64,000 nucleotides of DNA from positions 77,087 through 141,086 of the forward strand of contig NZ_JOEI01000027.1 in the NCBI RefSeq assembly GCF_000718095.1, read 5' to 3'. Below the pieces are notes generated by a model. That model saw nothing but the letters and a program-made list of their open reading frames with translations. It searched no databases and was not told where the DNA came from. Source of the stretch: Streptomyces scopuliridis RB72. GTDB taxonomy: Bacteria > Actinomycetota > Actinomycetes > Streptomycetales > Streptomycetaceae. Made by a program: the position numbers and the translations under genes. This document shows, in pieces, positions 1-7,059 of this stretch; the stretch's first letter is position 1, and the number at the start of each line of letters is the position of its first letter.

Positions 1-605
1 TCCTCGTCGAAGACCGCGCTGACATCGAAGCGGCAGACCACCTGCTGGGGGTCGGCCTGGTCGAAGGGGGCCGAGAGCCACTCCCCCGGCTCCGGGAGGT
101 CGTCCGCGGCCGACACCCAGAGGGTGGAGTCGCCCTCCTCAAGACCGAACTCCTTGTGCCGGGAGGCGATCTCGTCCGGTTCGTACTCGCCGAAGAGCAC
201 ACCGAGGGCGGCATGCACACTGCCGCCCGCCACTCCTCCGTTGTCGGTGTCCCCCTCCACATCGGCGATGCGCTGTGCCTGTGCGAGCAGCCGCTGCGGC
301 TCCACGACCGCGTAGTCGCGCCGGATCAGCACACTGAGGGCGTTGGGCTCCTCGGGACCGTTGTAGGGCGGCAGTGAGTCGTCCGGGTCCGGGATCTCGA
401 AGGGGGTGACTTCGTCGTACCGGTTGTAGAGCCGCTCGTCATAGACCTCGGCCGCGACGGCGAGGGCGTTGAACGCGTCGGAAACAGCCGGGTCGTCCTC
501 ACCCGTGCGGTGTTCGACCGCCGCGAGATGGCGGTCCAGAGCTACCTTGACCGCCTCGGCGGCAGCGCGTACCTCGGCAGCGGTGGGCTGCGCAGCATCA
601 GACAT
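1..605 (-). CDS. Conserved hypothetical acidic protein (3' end cut by window edge)
   Basis: Reading leftwards from an ATG at 605, the frame stays open to the window edge (about 200 codons visible). The protein begins MSDAAQPTAAEVRAAAEAVK and is rich in Asp and Glu, with an alanine-rich N-terminal helix. I see no signal peptide, membrane span or known motif, so it is probably cytoplasmic. It diverges from the DUF5703 gene at 653, leaving a 47-bp shared promoter region. I do not recognise a function. The stop lies outside the window. Confidence 0.75.
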   Translation of the reverse strand, partial: MSDAAQPTAAEVRAAAEAVKVALDRHLAAVEHRTGEDDPAVSDAFNALAVAAEVYDERLYNRYDEVTPFEIPDPDDSLPPYNGPEEPNALSVLIRRDYAVVEPQRLLAQAQRIADVEGDTDNGGVAGGSVHAALGVLFGEYEPDEIASRHKEFGLEEGDSTLWVSAADDLPEPGEWLSAPFDQADPQQVVCRFDVSAVFDE

Positions 606-652
606 AGTGCAGACGCTATCCGTACCGGGGCTCTGCCCGCACAATAGATGCG

Positions 653-841
653 ATGCCGGAATACGAATTTGTCGACGTGTACGTGCCGCGCGGGGTCTCC
701 CGCAAGGAAGCGGCGCGTCTGCTCACCGACCATGCCGAGTACGGACACTGGGAATTGGACCGTCTGAGCCTGCACCGGGACGGCAGCCGCAGAGTGCGGC
801 TGCGCCGGCGCATCATCCGTCAGGTGCGCGCCACCTGGTGA
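653..841 (+). CDS. DUF5703 family small protein
   Basis: A 62-residue protein, MPEYEFVDVYVPRGVSRKEA..., ending in a basic tail (RRVRLRRRIIRQVRATW). The length and the 'EYEFVDVYVPRGVSRKEAAR' opening match small DUF5703 proteins known next to chaplin genes in Streptomyces (family recalled, not searched). It is probably cytoplasmic and its function is unknown. A hairpin ending in a T run follows the stop, so it looks like a single-gene transcript. It diverges from the partial gene ending at position 605. Confidence 0.75.
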   Translation: MPEYEFVDVYVPRGVSRKEAARLLTDHAEYGHWELDRLSLHRDGSRRVRLRRRIIRQVRATW

Positions 842-852
842 GGGTGAGTACG

Positions 853-906
853 ACGGAACGGGCCCCGCTGTTGCGAGGCCCGCCCTGTCCTACCCTGTTC
901 CGTTTT
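853..906 (+). terminator. Compound hairpin terminator after the DUF5703 gene
   Basis: ACGGAAC (853-859) pairs with GTTCCGT (897-903), enclosing a GGGCC/GGCCC inner stem. The outer stem runs into TTTT. It sits between the convergent DUF5703 gene and chpC and could stop transcription from either side. Confidence 0.5.
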
Positions 907-950
907 CGGTCGCGCTTCAGCCCGTTCTCGTATGGTGCGTAGCCGTGTGA

Positions 951-1742
951 CTACGCCGCGGAACGGGACCGGGAGCGGCGGTAGAGGATGGTGCCCGCGA
1001 GGAGCAGTCCCGCGCCCGCCGGAATCGCGATCCCGAGCGCGCCGGCACCGGTCTGCGCGAGGACGTCGGTGCCCTCGGGCTGTGCGACGGTCTGCGTTTC
1101 AGGGGTGTTCGGGGCGCTGGGCTCGCCCGGCGCCGGCGGGATCGCCCGCTCGGACGGCGGTGTGCCGGGCTCGTGCGGGACGGCCGGCTCTCCGGGCTCC
1201 CCGGGCTGCTCGGGCTTGGCCGGCGGGTGAACGGGCGCGTCGTTCGCGCAGCCGTTGCCCATGGCGGGGTTGAGCAGGCCGATGACGTCGACGGTGTTCC
1301 CGCAGACGTTCACGGGGATGTCGATCGGCACTTCGACGGAGTTGCCGGAGCCGACGCCGGGAGAGTTGGCCGCGCCGCCTCCCGCGTGGGAGCCGCCCGC
1401 CGGGACGGTGTGTGTGGCGCCGGGGTGCGAGCCGCCGCCGTACCCGCCGTCATGGCCCCCGCCGTGTGAGCCGCCGTGTCCGCCGCCGGACGGTTTGCCC
1501 GACACATTGGCGCAGTTGTTGCCGAAGGCGGGGTTGAGCACCCCGACGACATCGACGGTGTTCCCGCACACATTGACCGGGACATGCACCGGAACCTGAA
1601 CGTTGTTGCCGGACAGCACCCCCGGCGAGTTCGCGGCCGTGCCGCTCGCTCCCGAGTCCGCGTGTGCGTAGCCGCCGCCGAGTGCGAGTACCCCGCCCGC
1701 GGCCGCCACGGTGATCAGGCCCTTGCGCGTGACCTGTCTCAT
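951..1742 (-). CDS. chpC: Long chaplin with two chaplin domains and a sortase signal (ChpC-like)
   Basis: 263 residues. The signal peptide ends near residue 29. Two chaplin domains follow at about 36-79 and 124-167, each with the VNVCGNTVDV core and a paired second Cys. Between them lies a Gly/His-rich linker (85-121). A Pro/Glu-rich wall-spanning region follows, then LAQTG at 228-232, a hydrophobic segment and the tail YRRSRSRS. That is a class E-type LAXTG sorting signal. Long chaplins are anchored to the peptidoglycan by sortase and carry short chaplins on the surface of aerial hyphae. The ATG at 1742 follows AGGGA. It lies just downstream of chpH on the same strand but is separated from it by a strong hairpin, so it is probably transcribed on its own. 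Confidence 0.93.
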   Translation of the reverse strand: MRQVTRKGLITVAAAGGVLALGGGYAHADSGASGTAANSPGVLSGNNVQVPVHVPVNVCGNTVDVVGVLNPAFGNNCANVSGKPSGGGHGGSHGGGHDGGYGGGSHPGATHTVPAGGSHAGGGAANSPGVGSGNSVEVPIDIPVNVCGNTVDVIGLLNPAMGNGCANDAPVHPPAKPEQPGEPGEPAVPHEPGTPPSERAIPPAPGEPSAPNTPETQTVAQPEGTDVLAQTGAGALGIAIPAGAGLLLAGTILYRRSRSRSAA

Positions 1743-1808
1743 AGCTTCGATCCCTGCCTTCTGCCTTCCGGAGCTGCCCTGGGCATCGGTGCCGGGGCAG
1801 GATGCCCA

Positions 1809-1845
1809 GTGGCCCCGGAGTGCATGGCGCGCACTCCGGGGCCAC
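1809..1845 (-). terminator. Perfect 15-bp stem-loop after chpH
   Basis: GTGGCCCCGGAGTGC (1809-1823) and GCACTCCGGGGCCAC (1831-1845) form a perfect 15-bp stem with a 7-nt loop. It lies 38 bp beyond the chpH stop and before chpC, the expected place for a rho-independent type terminator. Like many Streptomyces terminators it lacks a long T run. Confidence 0.75.
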
Positions 1846-1883
1846 CCGAGCTCAGACCCTCACGAGGTGAGAGAGAGACGACG

Positions 1884-2117
1884 TCAGTCGTTGATGCACA
1901 CGTTGCCGAAGGCGGGGTTCAGCAGCCCGATCACCGAGATCGTGTTGCCGCACACGTTCACCGGAACGTGGACCGGAATCTGGACCACGTTGCCCGAGAG
2001 GACACCGGGAGAACCGATGGCGGCACCCTGGGCGCCCGCGTCGGCGACGGCCATACCCGCACCCGCGAGCACCAGACCACCAGTAACAGCCGCAGCAGCG
2101 ACGACCTTCTTGATCAT
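1884..2117 (-). CDS. chpH: Short chaplin ChpH
   Basis: 77 residues. The signal peptide is about residues 1-26 (MIKKVVAAAAVTGGLVLAG...AVA). One mature chaplin domain of about 51 residues follows, with two cysteines (in VNVCGNT and GNVCIND) that form the family disulfide. Short chaplins are secreted, assemble into amyloid-like fibrils at the air-water interface and make aerial hyphae hydrophobic. The ATG at 2117 is preceded by AAGGAGGAAGA, a near-perfect ribosome site that fixes the start; an upstream in-frame extension to 2258 does not look like a signal sequence. Chaplin genes are known BldN targets, but I could not place that promoter with confidence. Confidence 0.95.
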   Translation of the reverse strand: MIKKVVAAAAVTGGLVLAGAGMAVADAGAQGAAIGSPGVLSGNVVQIPVHVPVNVCGNTISVIGLLNPAFGNVCIND

Positions 2118-2266
2118 TCTTCCTCCTTGTTGGCAAATGCGGTCCCAGCCGCGGACCGCACACCTGTAACGAGGAGGAAGTAATGAGGCTACGAGCGTAT
2201 CGTCGCATTCACTCTTCTCAGTCGCGTGTGCACACGTTGTCGATTTCCGGAACCCCAACTCCCGTG

Positions 2267-3592
2267 TCAGCTGTGGTCGATGAACCGGTCCAGCACCCGC
2301 ACACCGAACTGAAGGCCGTCAACCGGTACCCGCTCGTCCACACCGTGGAACATCCCGGCGAAGTCCAGCTCCGGCGGCAGCTTGAGGGGCGCGAAGCCGA
2401 AGCCGCGGATGCCGAGGTCGTCGAAGGACTTGGCGTCGGTGCCGCCCGAGAGCATGTACGGAACGGCCCGCGCGATCGGGTCCTCCGCCGACAGCGCGGT
2501 CTGCATGGCGTCCACCAGCTTGCCGTCGAAGCTGGTCTCCAGCGCCTTGTCGCCGTGCACATCCTCCCGCTTGACCCGCGGGCCGAGGATCCGGTCGAGG
2601 TCGGCCAGGAACTCCTCCTCGTACCCGGGCAGGAAACGGCCGTCGACATGCGCGGTCGCCTGGCCGGGGATCACATTCACCTTGTAGCCGGCGCCGAGCA
2701 TGGTGGGCGCGGCGGAGTTGCGCAGGGTGGCGCCGATCATCTTCGCGATGCCGCCGAGCTTGGCGAGCGTGGCGTCCATGTCCTCCGGGTCGAGCGGGGT
2801 GCCCAGCGCGTCGGACAGCTCGTCCAGGAAGGACCGTACGGTCTTGGTCACCCTCACCGGCCACTGATGACGGCCGAGCCGCCCCACGGCCTCGCACAGC
2901 TCGGTGATGGCGTTGTCGTTGTTGGTCATGGAACCGTGCCCGGCGGTGCCGTCCACGGTCAGCCGCATCCAGTGCATGCCCTTCTGCGCCGTCTCGACGA
3001 GATAGAGCCGCAGATTCTCGTTGACGGTGAAGGAGAAGCCGCCGACCTCACTGATCGCCTCGGTGACGCCCTCGAAGAGCCCGGGGTGCTTGTCGACGAG
3101 ATACCGCGCCCCGTACGTGCCGCCCGCCTCCTCGTCGGCGAGGAAGGCCAGCACGATGTCGCGCGGGGGCTTGCGGCCGCTGCGCATCCTGTCCCGTACG
3201 ACGGCCAGGGTCATCGCGTCCATGTCCTTCATGTCGACCGCGCCCCGGCCCCAGACACAGCCGTCCGCGATCTCGCCCGAGAACGGGTGGTGCTGCCAGT
3301 CCTCGGCGTTGGCGGGGACGACATCCGTATGACCGTGGATGAGCAGGGCGGGCCTGGAGGGGTCCTCGCCCTCGATCCGGGCGACGGTGGAGGCACGGCC
3401 CTTGTGGGACTCGAAGATCTGCGGTTCGAGGCCCACTTCGGCGAGCTTCTCCGCGACATACTCGGCGGCGGCCCGCTCCCCCGGTCCCGAGTGGTCTCCG
3501 TAGTTGCTGGTGTCGATCCGGATCAGATCACGGCAGAGGTCGACGACCTCGTCCTCGCCCGAGACGGTCCTGCCCGCGTTCGGCTCGCTCAC
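2267..3592 (-). CDS. M20 family zinc metallopeptidase
   Basis: 441 residues from the GTG at 3592, which has GGGAG eight bases upstream; further in-frame GTGs at 3601 and 3607 are alternatives. Metal-binding motifs of the M20/ArgE/DapE family are clear: HGHTDVVP, the bridging Asp in RGAVDMKDMD, and LADEEAGG with the catalytic Glu followed by a metal Glu. A dimerisation-type domain lies between. No signal peptide, so it is a cytoplasmic peptidase or amidohydrolase, probably a dipeptidase or acyl-amino-acid hydrolase; the exact substrate cannot be read. It stands alone between chpH and the tRNA. Confidence 0.88.
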   Translation of the reverse strand: MSEPNAGRTVSGEDEVVDLCRDLIRIDTSNYGDHSGPGERAAAEYVAEKLAEVGLEPQIFESHKGRASTVARIEGEDPSRPALLIHGHTDVVPANAEDWQHHPFSGEIADGCVWGRGAVDMKDMDAMTLAVVRDRMRSGRKPPRDIVLAFLADEEAGGTYGARYLVDKHPGLFEGVTEAISEVGGFSFTVNENLRLYLVETAQKGMHWMRLTVDGTAGHGSMTNNDNAITELCEAVGRLGRHQWPVRVTKTVRSFLDELSDALGTPLDPEDMDATLAKLGGIAKMIGATLRNSAAPTMLGAGYKVNVIPGQATAHVDGRFLPGYEEEFLADLDRILGPRVKREDVHGDKALETSFDGKLVDAMQTALSAEDPIARAVPYMLSGGTDAKSFDDLGIRGFGFAPLKLPPELDFAGMFHGVDERVPVDGLQFGVRVLDRFIDHS

Positions 3593-3673
3593 GCTGCTCA
3601 CTCCCACGGTCGTTGCTGGTGGTTCTCGCTGGTGGTCCTCCACATACTCCCGCGATCCGCCCCCGCACCCCAA

Positions 3674-3691
3674 GACAGGCCCCGGCCTGTC
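3674..3691. promoter_or_regulatory. 18-bp perfect palindrome upstream of the M20 peptidase
   Basis: GACAGGCC-CC-GGCCTGTC lies 82 bp upstream of the peptidase start and 158 bp before tRNA-Leu. It could be an operator or a hairpin. No regulator gene is adjacent. The rest of 3593-3849 holds only GC-rich imperfect repeats (around 3725-3765). Confidence 0.3.
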
Positions 3692-3849
3692 ATACGCCCG
3701 TCACAAGGCCCGCCGTCCGCGCCGCGACCCGGCCTGCGACCCGGCCGGTCACCGGGTCGTCATCCGGAACGGGGCGTGATCGGGCACCGTCGAATGTTTG
3801 CTATGGTTTTCCACGTCGGAACGGCCCAGGGCCGCCCGGCAGACACCTG

Positions 3850-3937
3850 GTCCGGGTGGCGGAATGGCAGACGCGCTAGCTTGAGGTGCTAGTGCCCTTT
3901 ATCGGGCGTGGGGGTTCAAGTCCCCCCTCGGACACCA
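3850..3937 (+). tRNA. tRNA-Leu (anticodon GAG)
   Basis: The acceptor stem GTCCGGG pairs with CTCGGAC (3927-3933, one G-T wobble), followed by discriminator A and an encoded CCA (3935-3937). The anticodon stem CTAGC/GCTAG holds the loop TTGAGGT, giving anticodon GAG at 3883-3885, which reads CTC. A long variable arm (TGCCC...GGGCG) and the T arm GGGGGTTCAAGTCCCCC complete a type II tRNA typical of leucine. Confidence 0.96.
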
Positions 3938-3990
3938 GCAGTACACCCACTGATGGCGCTGGCCGGATTCCGGTCGGCGCCCTTTGTGTT

Positions 3991-4494
3991 TCAGACGTGG
4001 CCGGTTCGCCGGGCCGCGGTGCCGGCGCGGAGCCTGGACGCCTCGATCTCCTCGTACGCCTGCTCCCGCCCCTCCCAGTGGGAGCCCTCGACGGACTTGC
4101 CGGGCTCCAGATCCTTGTACACCTCGAAGAAGTGGGTGATCTCCAGCAGGTCGAAGCTGTCCACATCGGCGATGTCCCGGAGAACGGCGTGCCGCGGATC
4201 GCCCGCGGGCACGCACAGGACCTTCTCGTCGGGGCCCTTCTCATCGCGCATGACGAACATCCCGATCGCCCGGCACCTGATGACACACCCCGGGTACGTC
4301 GGATCGCCGACCAGGACGAGCGCGTCCAGTGGTTCGCCGTCCCGCCCCAGCGTGCCGTCGATATAGCCGTAGTCGGCGGGGTAGCGGGTGGCGGTGAAGA
4401 GCAGCCGGTCCAGCCGGATACGGCCCAGCTCGTGGTCCATCTCGTACTTGTTCCGCGATCCCTGGGGAATCTCCACGGTCACATCGAAGTCCAT
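3991..4494 (-). CDS. ppa: Family I inorganic pyrophosphatase, divergent paralogue
   Basis: 167 residues, the usual length. Soluble family I enzymes hydrolyse pyrophosphate to drive biosynthesis. Family landmarks include QGSRNKYE, YPADYGYI, the DxxPLD metal motif (D52-G-E-P-L-D57), MRDEKGPDEK with the last two acidic ligands (D84, D89) and HFFEVYKDLEPGK. The odd point is residue 54: it is Glu (codon GAA) where the family signature has Asp (Asp67 of the E. coli enzyme). The ATG at 4494 follows GGGAGGCAGG. From memory S. coelicolor has another, canonical pyrophosphatase elsewhere, so this is probably a second copy. The C-terminus is basic (RLRAGTAARRTGHV). Confidence 0.9.
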   Translation of the reverse strand: MDFDVTVEIPQGSRNKYEMDHELGRIRLDRLLFTATRYPADYGYIDGTLGRDGEPLDALVLVGDPTYPGCVIRCRAIGMFVMRDEKGPDEKVLCVPAGDPRHAVLRDIADVDSFDLLEITHFFEVYKDLEPGKSVEGSHWEGREQAYEEIEASRLRAGTAARRTGHV

Positions 4495-4634
4495 CACGAC
4501 CTGCCTCCCGACCGCGGACACGTGCACCAGTGTGCCCCGTTATGTACGGCCCGGCAGTGTCGCGAGGGGCGCGGCGCGCACCGGACGAGGCTTTGATCCT
4601 TCCTGTCTCACCCCTCGTCCGAAGCTTGGTCGAC

Positions 4635-4642
4635 TGTATACA
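4635..4642. promoter_or_regulatory. TGTATACA palindrome in the ppa/PAS intergenic region
   Basis: TGTATACA, in context CTGTATACAAT, lies 57 bp before the PAS gene start and 141 bp upstream of the pyrophosphatase start. It could be a GntR-type half-site pair or simply a TATACAAT -10 element. It is the only AT-rich stretch in this gap. Confidence 0.25.
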
Positions 4643-4698
4643 ATCGCCTCGGCGATCCGTAGGGTGTCAACGACGGATCATCTCAACTCGGAGGCGTC

Positions 4699-5142
4699 AT
4701 GGGAGACTTGGACCCCGTAGTGATTCTCGCGATGGCGGCGCGGGCCCCCGACGGTCTGGTGATCGTCGACCGTGAAGGGCTGATCCGCTACTGGAACCGG
4801 GGAGCGGAGCGGATCTTCGGCTATTCGGCGGCCGAGGTCACCGGCCGCGATCTGGATGTGATCATCCCCGAGAAGCACCGGCAGCGTCACACGGACGGCT
4901 TCGTGGCGGCCATGGCCGCCGGCACCAGTAGGTACGGGGACAACGACCTCCTGGCGGTTCCCGCGCTCACCGCGGACGGTTCGACCATCTCCATCGAGTT
5001 CAGCGTGGTGCTGCTGACCGACTCCGAGGGCAACGCGAGCCATGTCGGTGCGGTCATCCGGGATGTCACCGCGCGGCGGGCCCAGGAGAAGGAGGTACGC
5101 CGACGGCTGCTGGAAGCCACGCCGAACCACTCGGCGTCCTGA
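4699..5142 (+). CDS. Stand-alone PAS domain protein
   Basis: 147 residues, almost all one PAS fold: 'APDGLVIVDREGLIRYWN', 'GAERIFGYSAAEVTGR', 'IIPEKHRQRHTDGF', then the PAC segment ending 'VGAVIRDVTARRAQEKEVRR', the start of a linker helix. There is no kinase, GGDEF or HTH domain after it, so it is a PAS-only sensor or a partner in protein interactions, probably cytoplasmic. GGAGG lies just upstream of the ATG at 4699. It may sense a ligand or redox state; no cofactor can be assigned by eye. Confidence 0.85.
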   Translation: MGDLDPVVILAMAARAPDGLVIVDREGLIRYWNRGAERIFGYSAAEVTGRDLDVIIPEKHRQRHTDGFVAAMAAGTSRYGDNDLLAVPALTADGSTISIEFSVVLLTDSEGNASHVGAVIRDVTARRAQEKEVRRRLLEATPNHSAS

Positions 5143-5213
5143 GCGGGCTGGGCGAGTTCCCGCGGGCCCGCCGGAGGGCCGGCAGCCGCGCCGCGTACCC
5201 GGTCTCCGCCCGG

Positions 5214-5459
5214 GTGGAACATCCCACCGGTACGGTGGGGCTCGTGCATCACAGCTATCTGCCAGAAGGGTTGCGGCGAAGGCCGAAGTTCGCTAAGCCG
5301 ACCCTGGCCGCGAGCCGCGAGCCGCGAGCCGCGAGCCGCGAGCCGCGAGCCGCGAGCCGCGAGCCGCGAGCCGCGAGCCGCGAGCCGCGAGCCGCGAGCC
5401 GCCCGTACGGTCACCTCGACCGTCCGCGTGCTGGAGACACTGCCCGCGCTCCTCCGTGA
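5214..5459 (+). CDS. 5' segment of the glycerophosphotransferase-like gene, currently read out of frame
   Basis: Starting at GTG 5214 or, better, GTG 5244 (GGTGGGG just upstream; protein VHHSYLPEGLRRRPKFAKPT...), translation enters the 7-bp repeat array and stops at TGA 5457-5459. If the array held a multiple of three copies, this frame would read ...KPTLAA...ARTVTSTVRVLE and run on into the gene downstream. I therefore read it as the true 5' end of that gene in its out-of-frame state, not an independent protein. It could be non-coding if the downstream gene really starts at 5428. Confidence 0.45.
   Translation: MEHPTGTVGLVHHSYLPEGLRRRPKFAKPTLAASREPRAASREPRAASREPRAASREPRAASRPYGHLDRPRAGDTARAPP
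5312..5402 (+). repeat. 7-bp tandem repeat, 13 perfect copies (GAGCCGC)n
   Basis: Thirteen uninterrupted copies of GAGCCGC, flanked by CTGGCCGC on the left and CCGTACGG on the right. Removing all copies joins CTG GCC GC to C CGT ACG and restores one open frame (LAARTVTS). The unit is 7 bp, so each gain or loss shifts the frame by one base. 13 copies are out of frame; 12 or 15 would be in frame. Confidence 0.95.
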
Positions 5460-7038
5460 CGACAGCCGGGTCACCGTCGTCTTCGCCTACGACCCGACCT
5501 CCGCCTTCAACGACGGGGTCCTCGATCTGCTCCACGATGCCGGGTGCCGGGTGATGCCCTGGGCTCAACTGGCCGACGTCGGCCCGGACCTCATCATCTC
5601 CGCCAGCGAGAACGTCGACGTACCCGAGGACGGTTGCCCCGTCCTGGTCCTGCCGCACGGTGTGGGTTTCCAGAAGCTGGTACCGGACTCCCGTACGCCC
5701 CGGACCCGGCTCTCCGGCGTGGTGCCGGATTCACTGCTGGAAGCCGGCCGCGCCTGGCTGGCCATCTCGCATCCGGAGCAGGAAGAGCAACTGCTCACCA
5801 CCCACCCGAAAGCCGCGGGCCGGACGCTGCTCGTCGGAGATCCCGCCTTCGACCAGTTGCGCGCGAGCCTGCCACAAGCCGACCTCCACAAACGCGCGTT
5901 GGGGGTCGCCGACGGTCAACGCCTGGTGGTGCTCAGCTCCACCTGGGGCCCCACGTCGCTGATCGGCCGCGATCCGGAGCTTCCGGCCCGGCTGCTGGGA
6001 GCGTTGCCGTACGACGAGTACCAGCTGGCCGCGATCATCCACCCCAACGTGTGGTCCGGGCACGGTTCCTGGCAGATCCACACGCTGCAGAGCGCCGCGT
6101 TGCGGGCCGGCCTGTTGCTGATCCCACCGATTCATGACTGGCAGCCGACGCTCGTGGCAGCGGACGTTGTCATCGGTGACCACGGTTCCGTGACGCTGTA
6201 CGGCTCCGCACTGGGCAAGCCGGTGCTGCTCGCCGCGTACGGGAACGACGCGGTGCCCGGAACGGCGATCGCCCGGCTCGGACAAGCGGCGCCCCGCCTC
6301 GACACCCGGCACGATATGCGCGAGCAGATCGAGGCCGCCGTTCGCGACCACACTCCCGGGCGCTACGCCGAGATCTCCGCCCATGCCTTCGCCGAACCCG
6401 GTCAGGCTCTCGCGCGGCTGCGCACCGCCGTATACCGCCTCATGAAACTGACGGAGCCCGACACGGCCCCGGCGCCCCCACTGGCACTCCCCCGGCCCGC
6501 CACCCCGGCGGCCGACGTCACCTCCTGGGCCGTGGCCACCACCGCGTTCTCGGACGCCGGGCAGTGGACGGTCACCGTACGCCGTCACCCCGCGGCCGTT
6601 TCCGACGGTGGTGGCGAGGGCGCCGACGTCTTTCTGCATCTCGCGTGCGACGAGGAGGAGCGGGACCGGCGGCTGACCGAGAGTGCCTCGGTACTTATCC
6701 GCCACGCTCCCGCCCCGACGGCGGTCGCCGCGCTCCGTTGGATCAGCCGCACGCTGGAGCGGCTGCCCGGCAGCCGCCTCGCCGCCACCGCTGTGGGCGG
6801 GAGCGGGGGCGGCTGCCTGGTGGGGCTGCGCGACGGACGGGTCGTGGAGGCGACGGCCACCGGCCCCGCCGGCGACCCCGGCCTGCCGGCCGCGGTGGTC
6901 TATACGTGTCTGCTCGCGGGGGCGCCCCTGGACGGCAGCATCGTGACGCTTCGGATCGGCGGCGTACGGGAGGAGGACGTCGCTCTCCGCCTCCGGCACC
7001 CCCTCCCGGCCGAACCACCGGCCGAACCACCCCGCTGA
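5428..7038 (+). CDS. CDP-glycerol glycerophosphotransferase-like protein (N-terminus split by repeat)
   Basis: 536 residues from GTG 5428, but similarity to the fold starts upstream of it: the first helix reads RTVTSTVRVLETLPALLRDD, and the codons for RTVTST lie before 5428. Residues 1-330 resemble the GT-B-like glycerophosphotransferase fold, with LVLPHGVGFQKL, VVLSSTWGPTS, HPNVWSGHGSWQ and the nucleotide-side motif VVIGDHGSVTLYGSALGKPV. The C-terminal 180 residues are an unrecognised domain with a Gly-rich GGSGGGCLVG segment. A role in wall teichoic acid or capsule polymer transfer is inferred from the fold only. No ribosome site precedes 5428, so in the present 13-copy state it may be poorly made or silent. 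It converges on the STAND gene with a 21-bp gap. Confidence 0.7.
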   Translation: MLETLPALLRDDSRVTVVFAYDPTSAFNDGVLDLLHDAGCRVMPWAQLADVGPDLIISASENVDVPEDGCPVLVLPHGVGFQKLVPDSRTPRTRLSGVVPDSLLEAGRAWLAISHPEQEEQLLTTHPKAAGRTLLVGDPAFDQLRASLPQADLHKRALGVADGQRLVVLSSTWGPTSLIGRDPELPARLLGALPYDEYQLAAIIHPNVWSGHGSWQIHTLQSAALRAGLLLIPPIHDWQPTLVAADVVIGDHGSVTLYGSALGKPVLLAAYGNDAVPGTAIARLGQAAPRLDTRHDMREQIEAAVRDHTPGRYAEISAHAFAEPGQALARLRTAVYRLMKLTEPDTAPAPPLALPRPATPAADVTSWAVATTAFSDAGQWTVTVRRHPAAVSDGGGEGADVFLHLACDEEERDRRLTESASVLIRHAPAPTAVAALRWISRTLERLPGSRLAATAVGGSGGGCLVGLRDGRVVEATATGPAGDPGLPAAVVYTCLLAGAPLDGSIVTLRIGGVREEDVALRLRHPLPAEPPAEPPR

Positions 7039-7059
7039 TGCGGAGTTCCCCGCCGTCCG

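Noticed and set aside
2183..3892. Plus-strand open frame of 569 codons opposite the M20 peptidase
   Set aside because: Antisense shadow that also runs into the tRNA; the peptidase has clear metal motifs.
5312..5402. CRISPR array
   Set aside because: The unit is 7 bp, contiguous, with no spacers and no cas genes.
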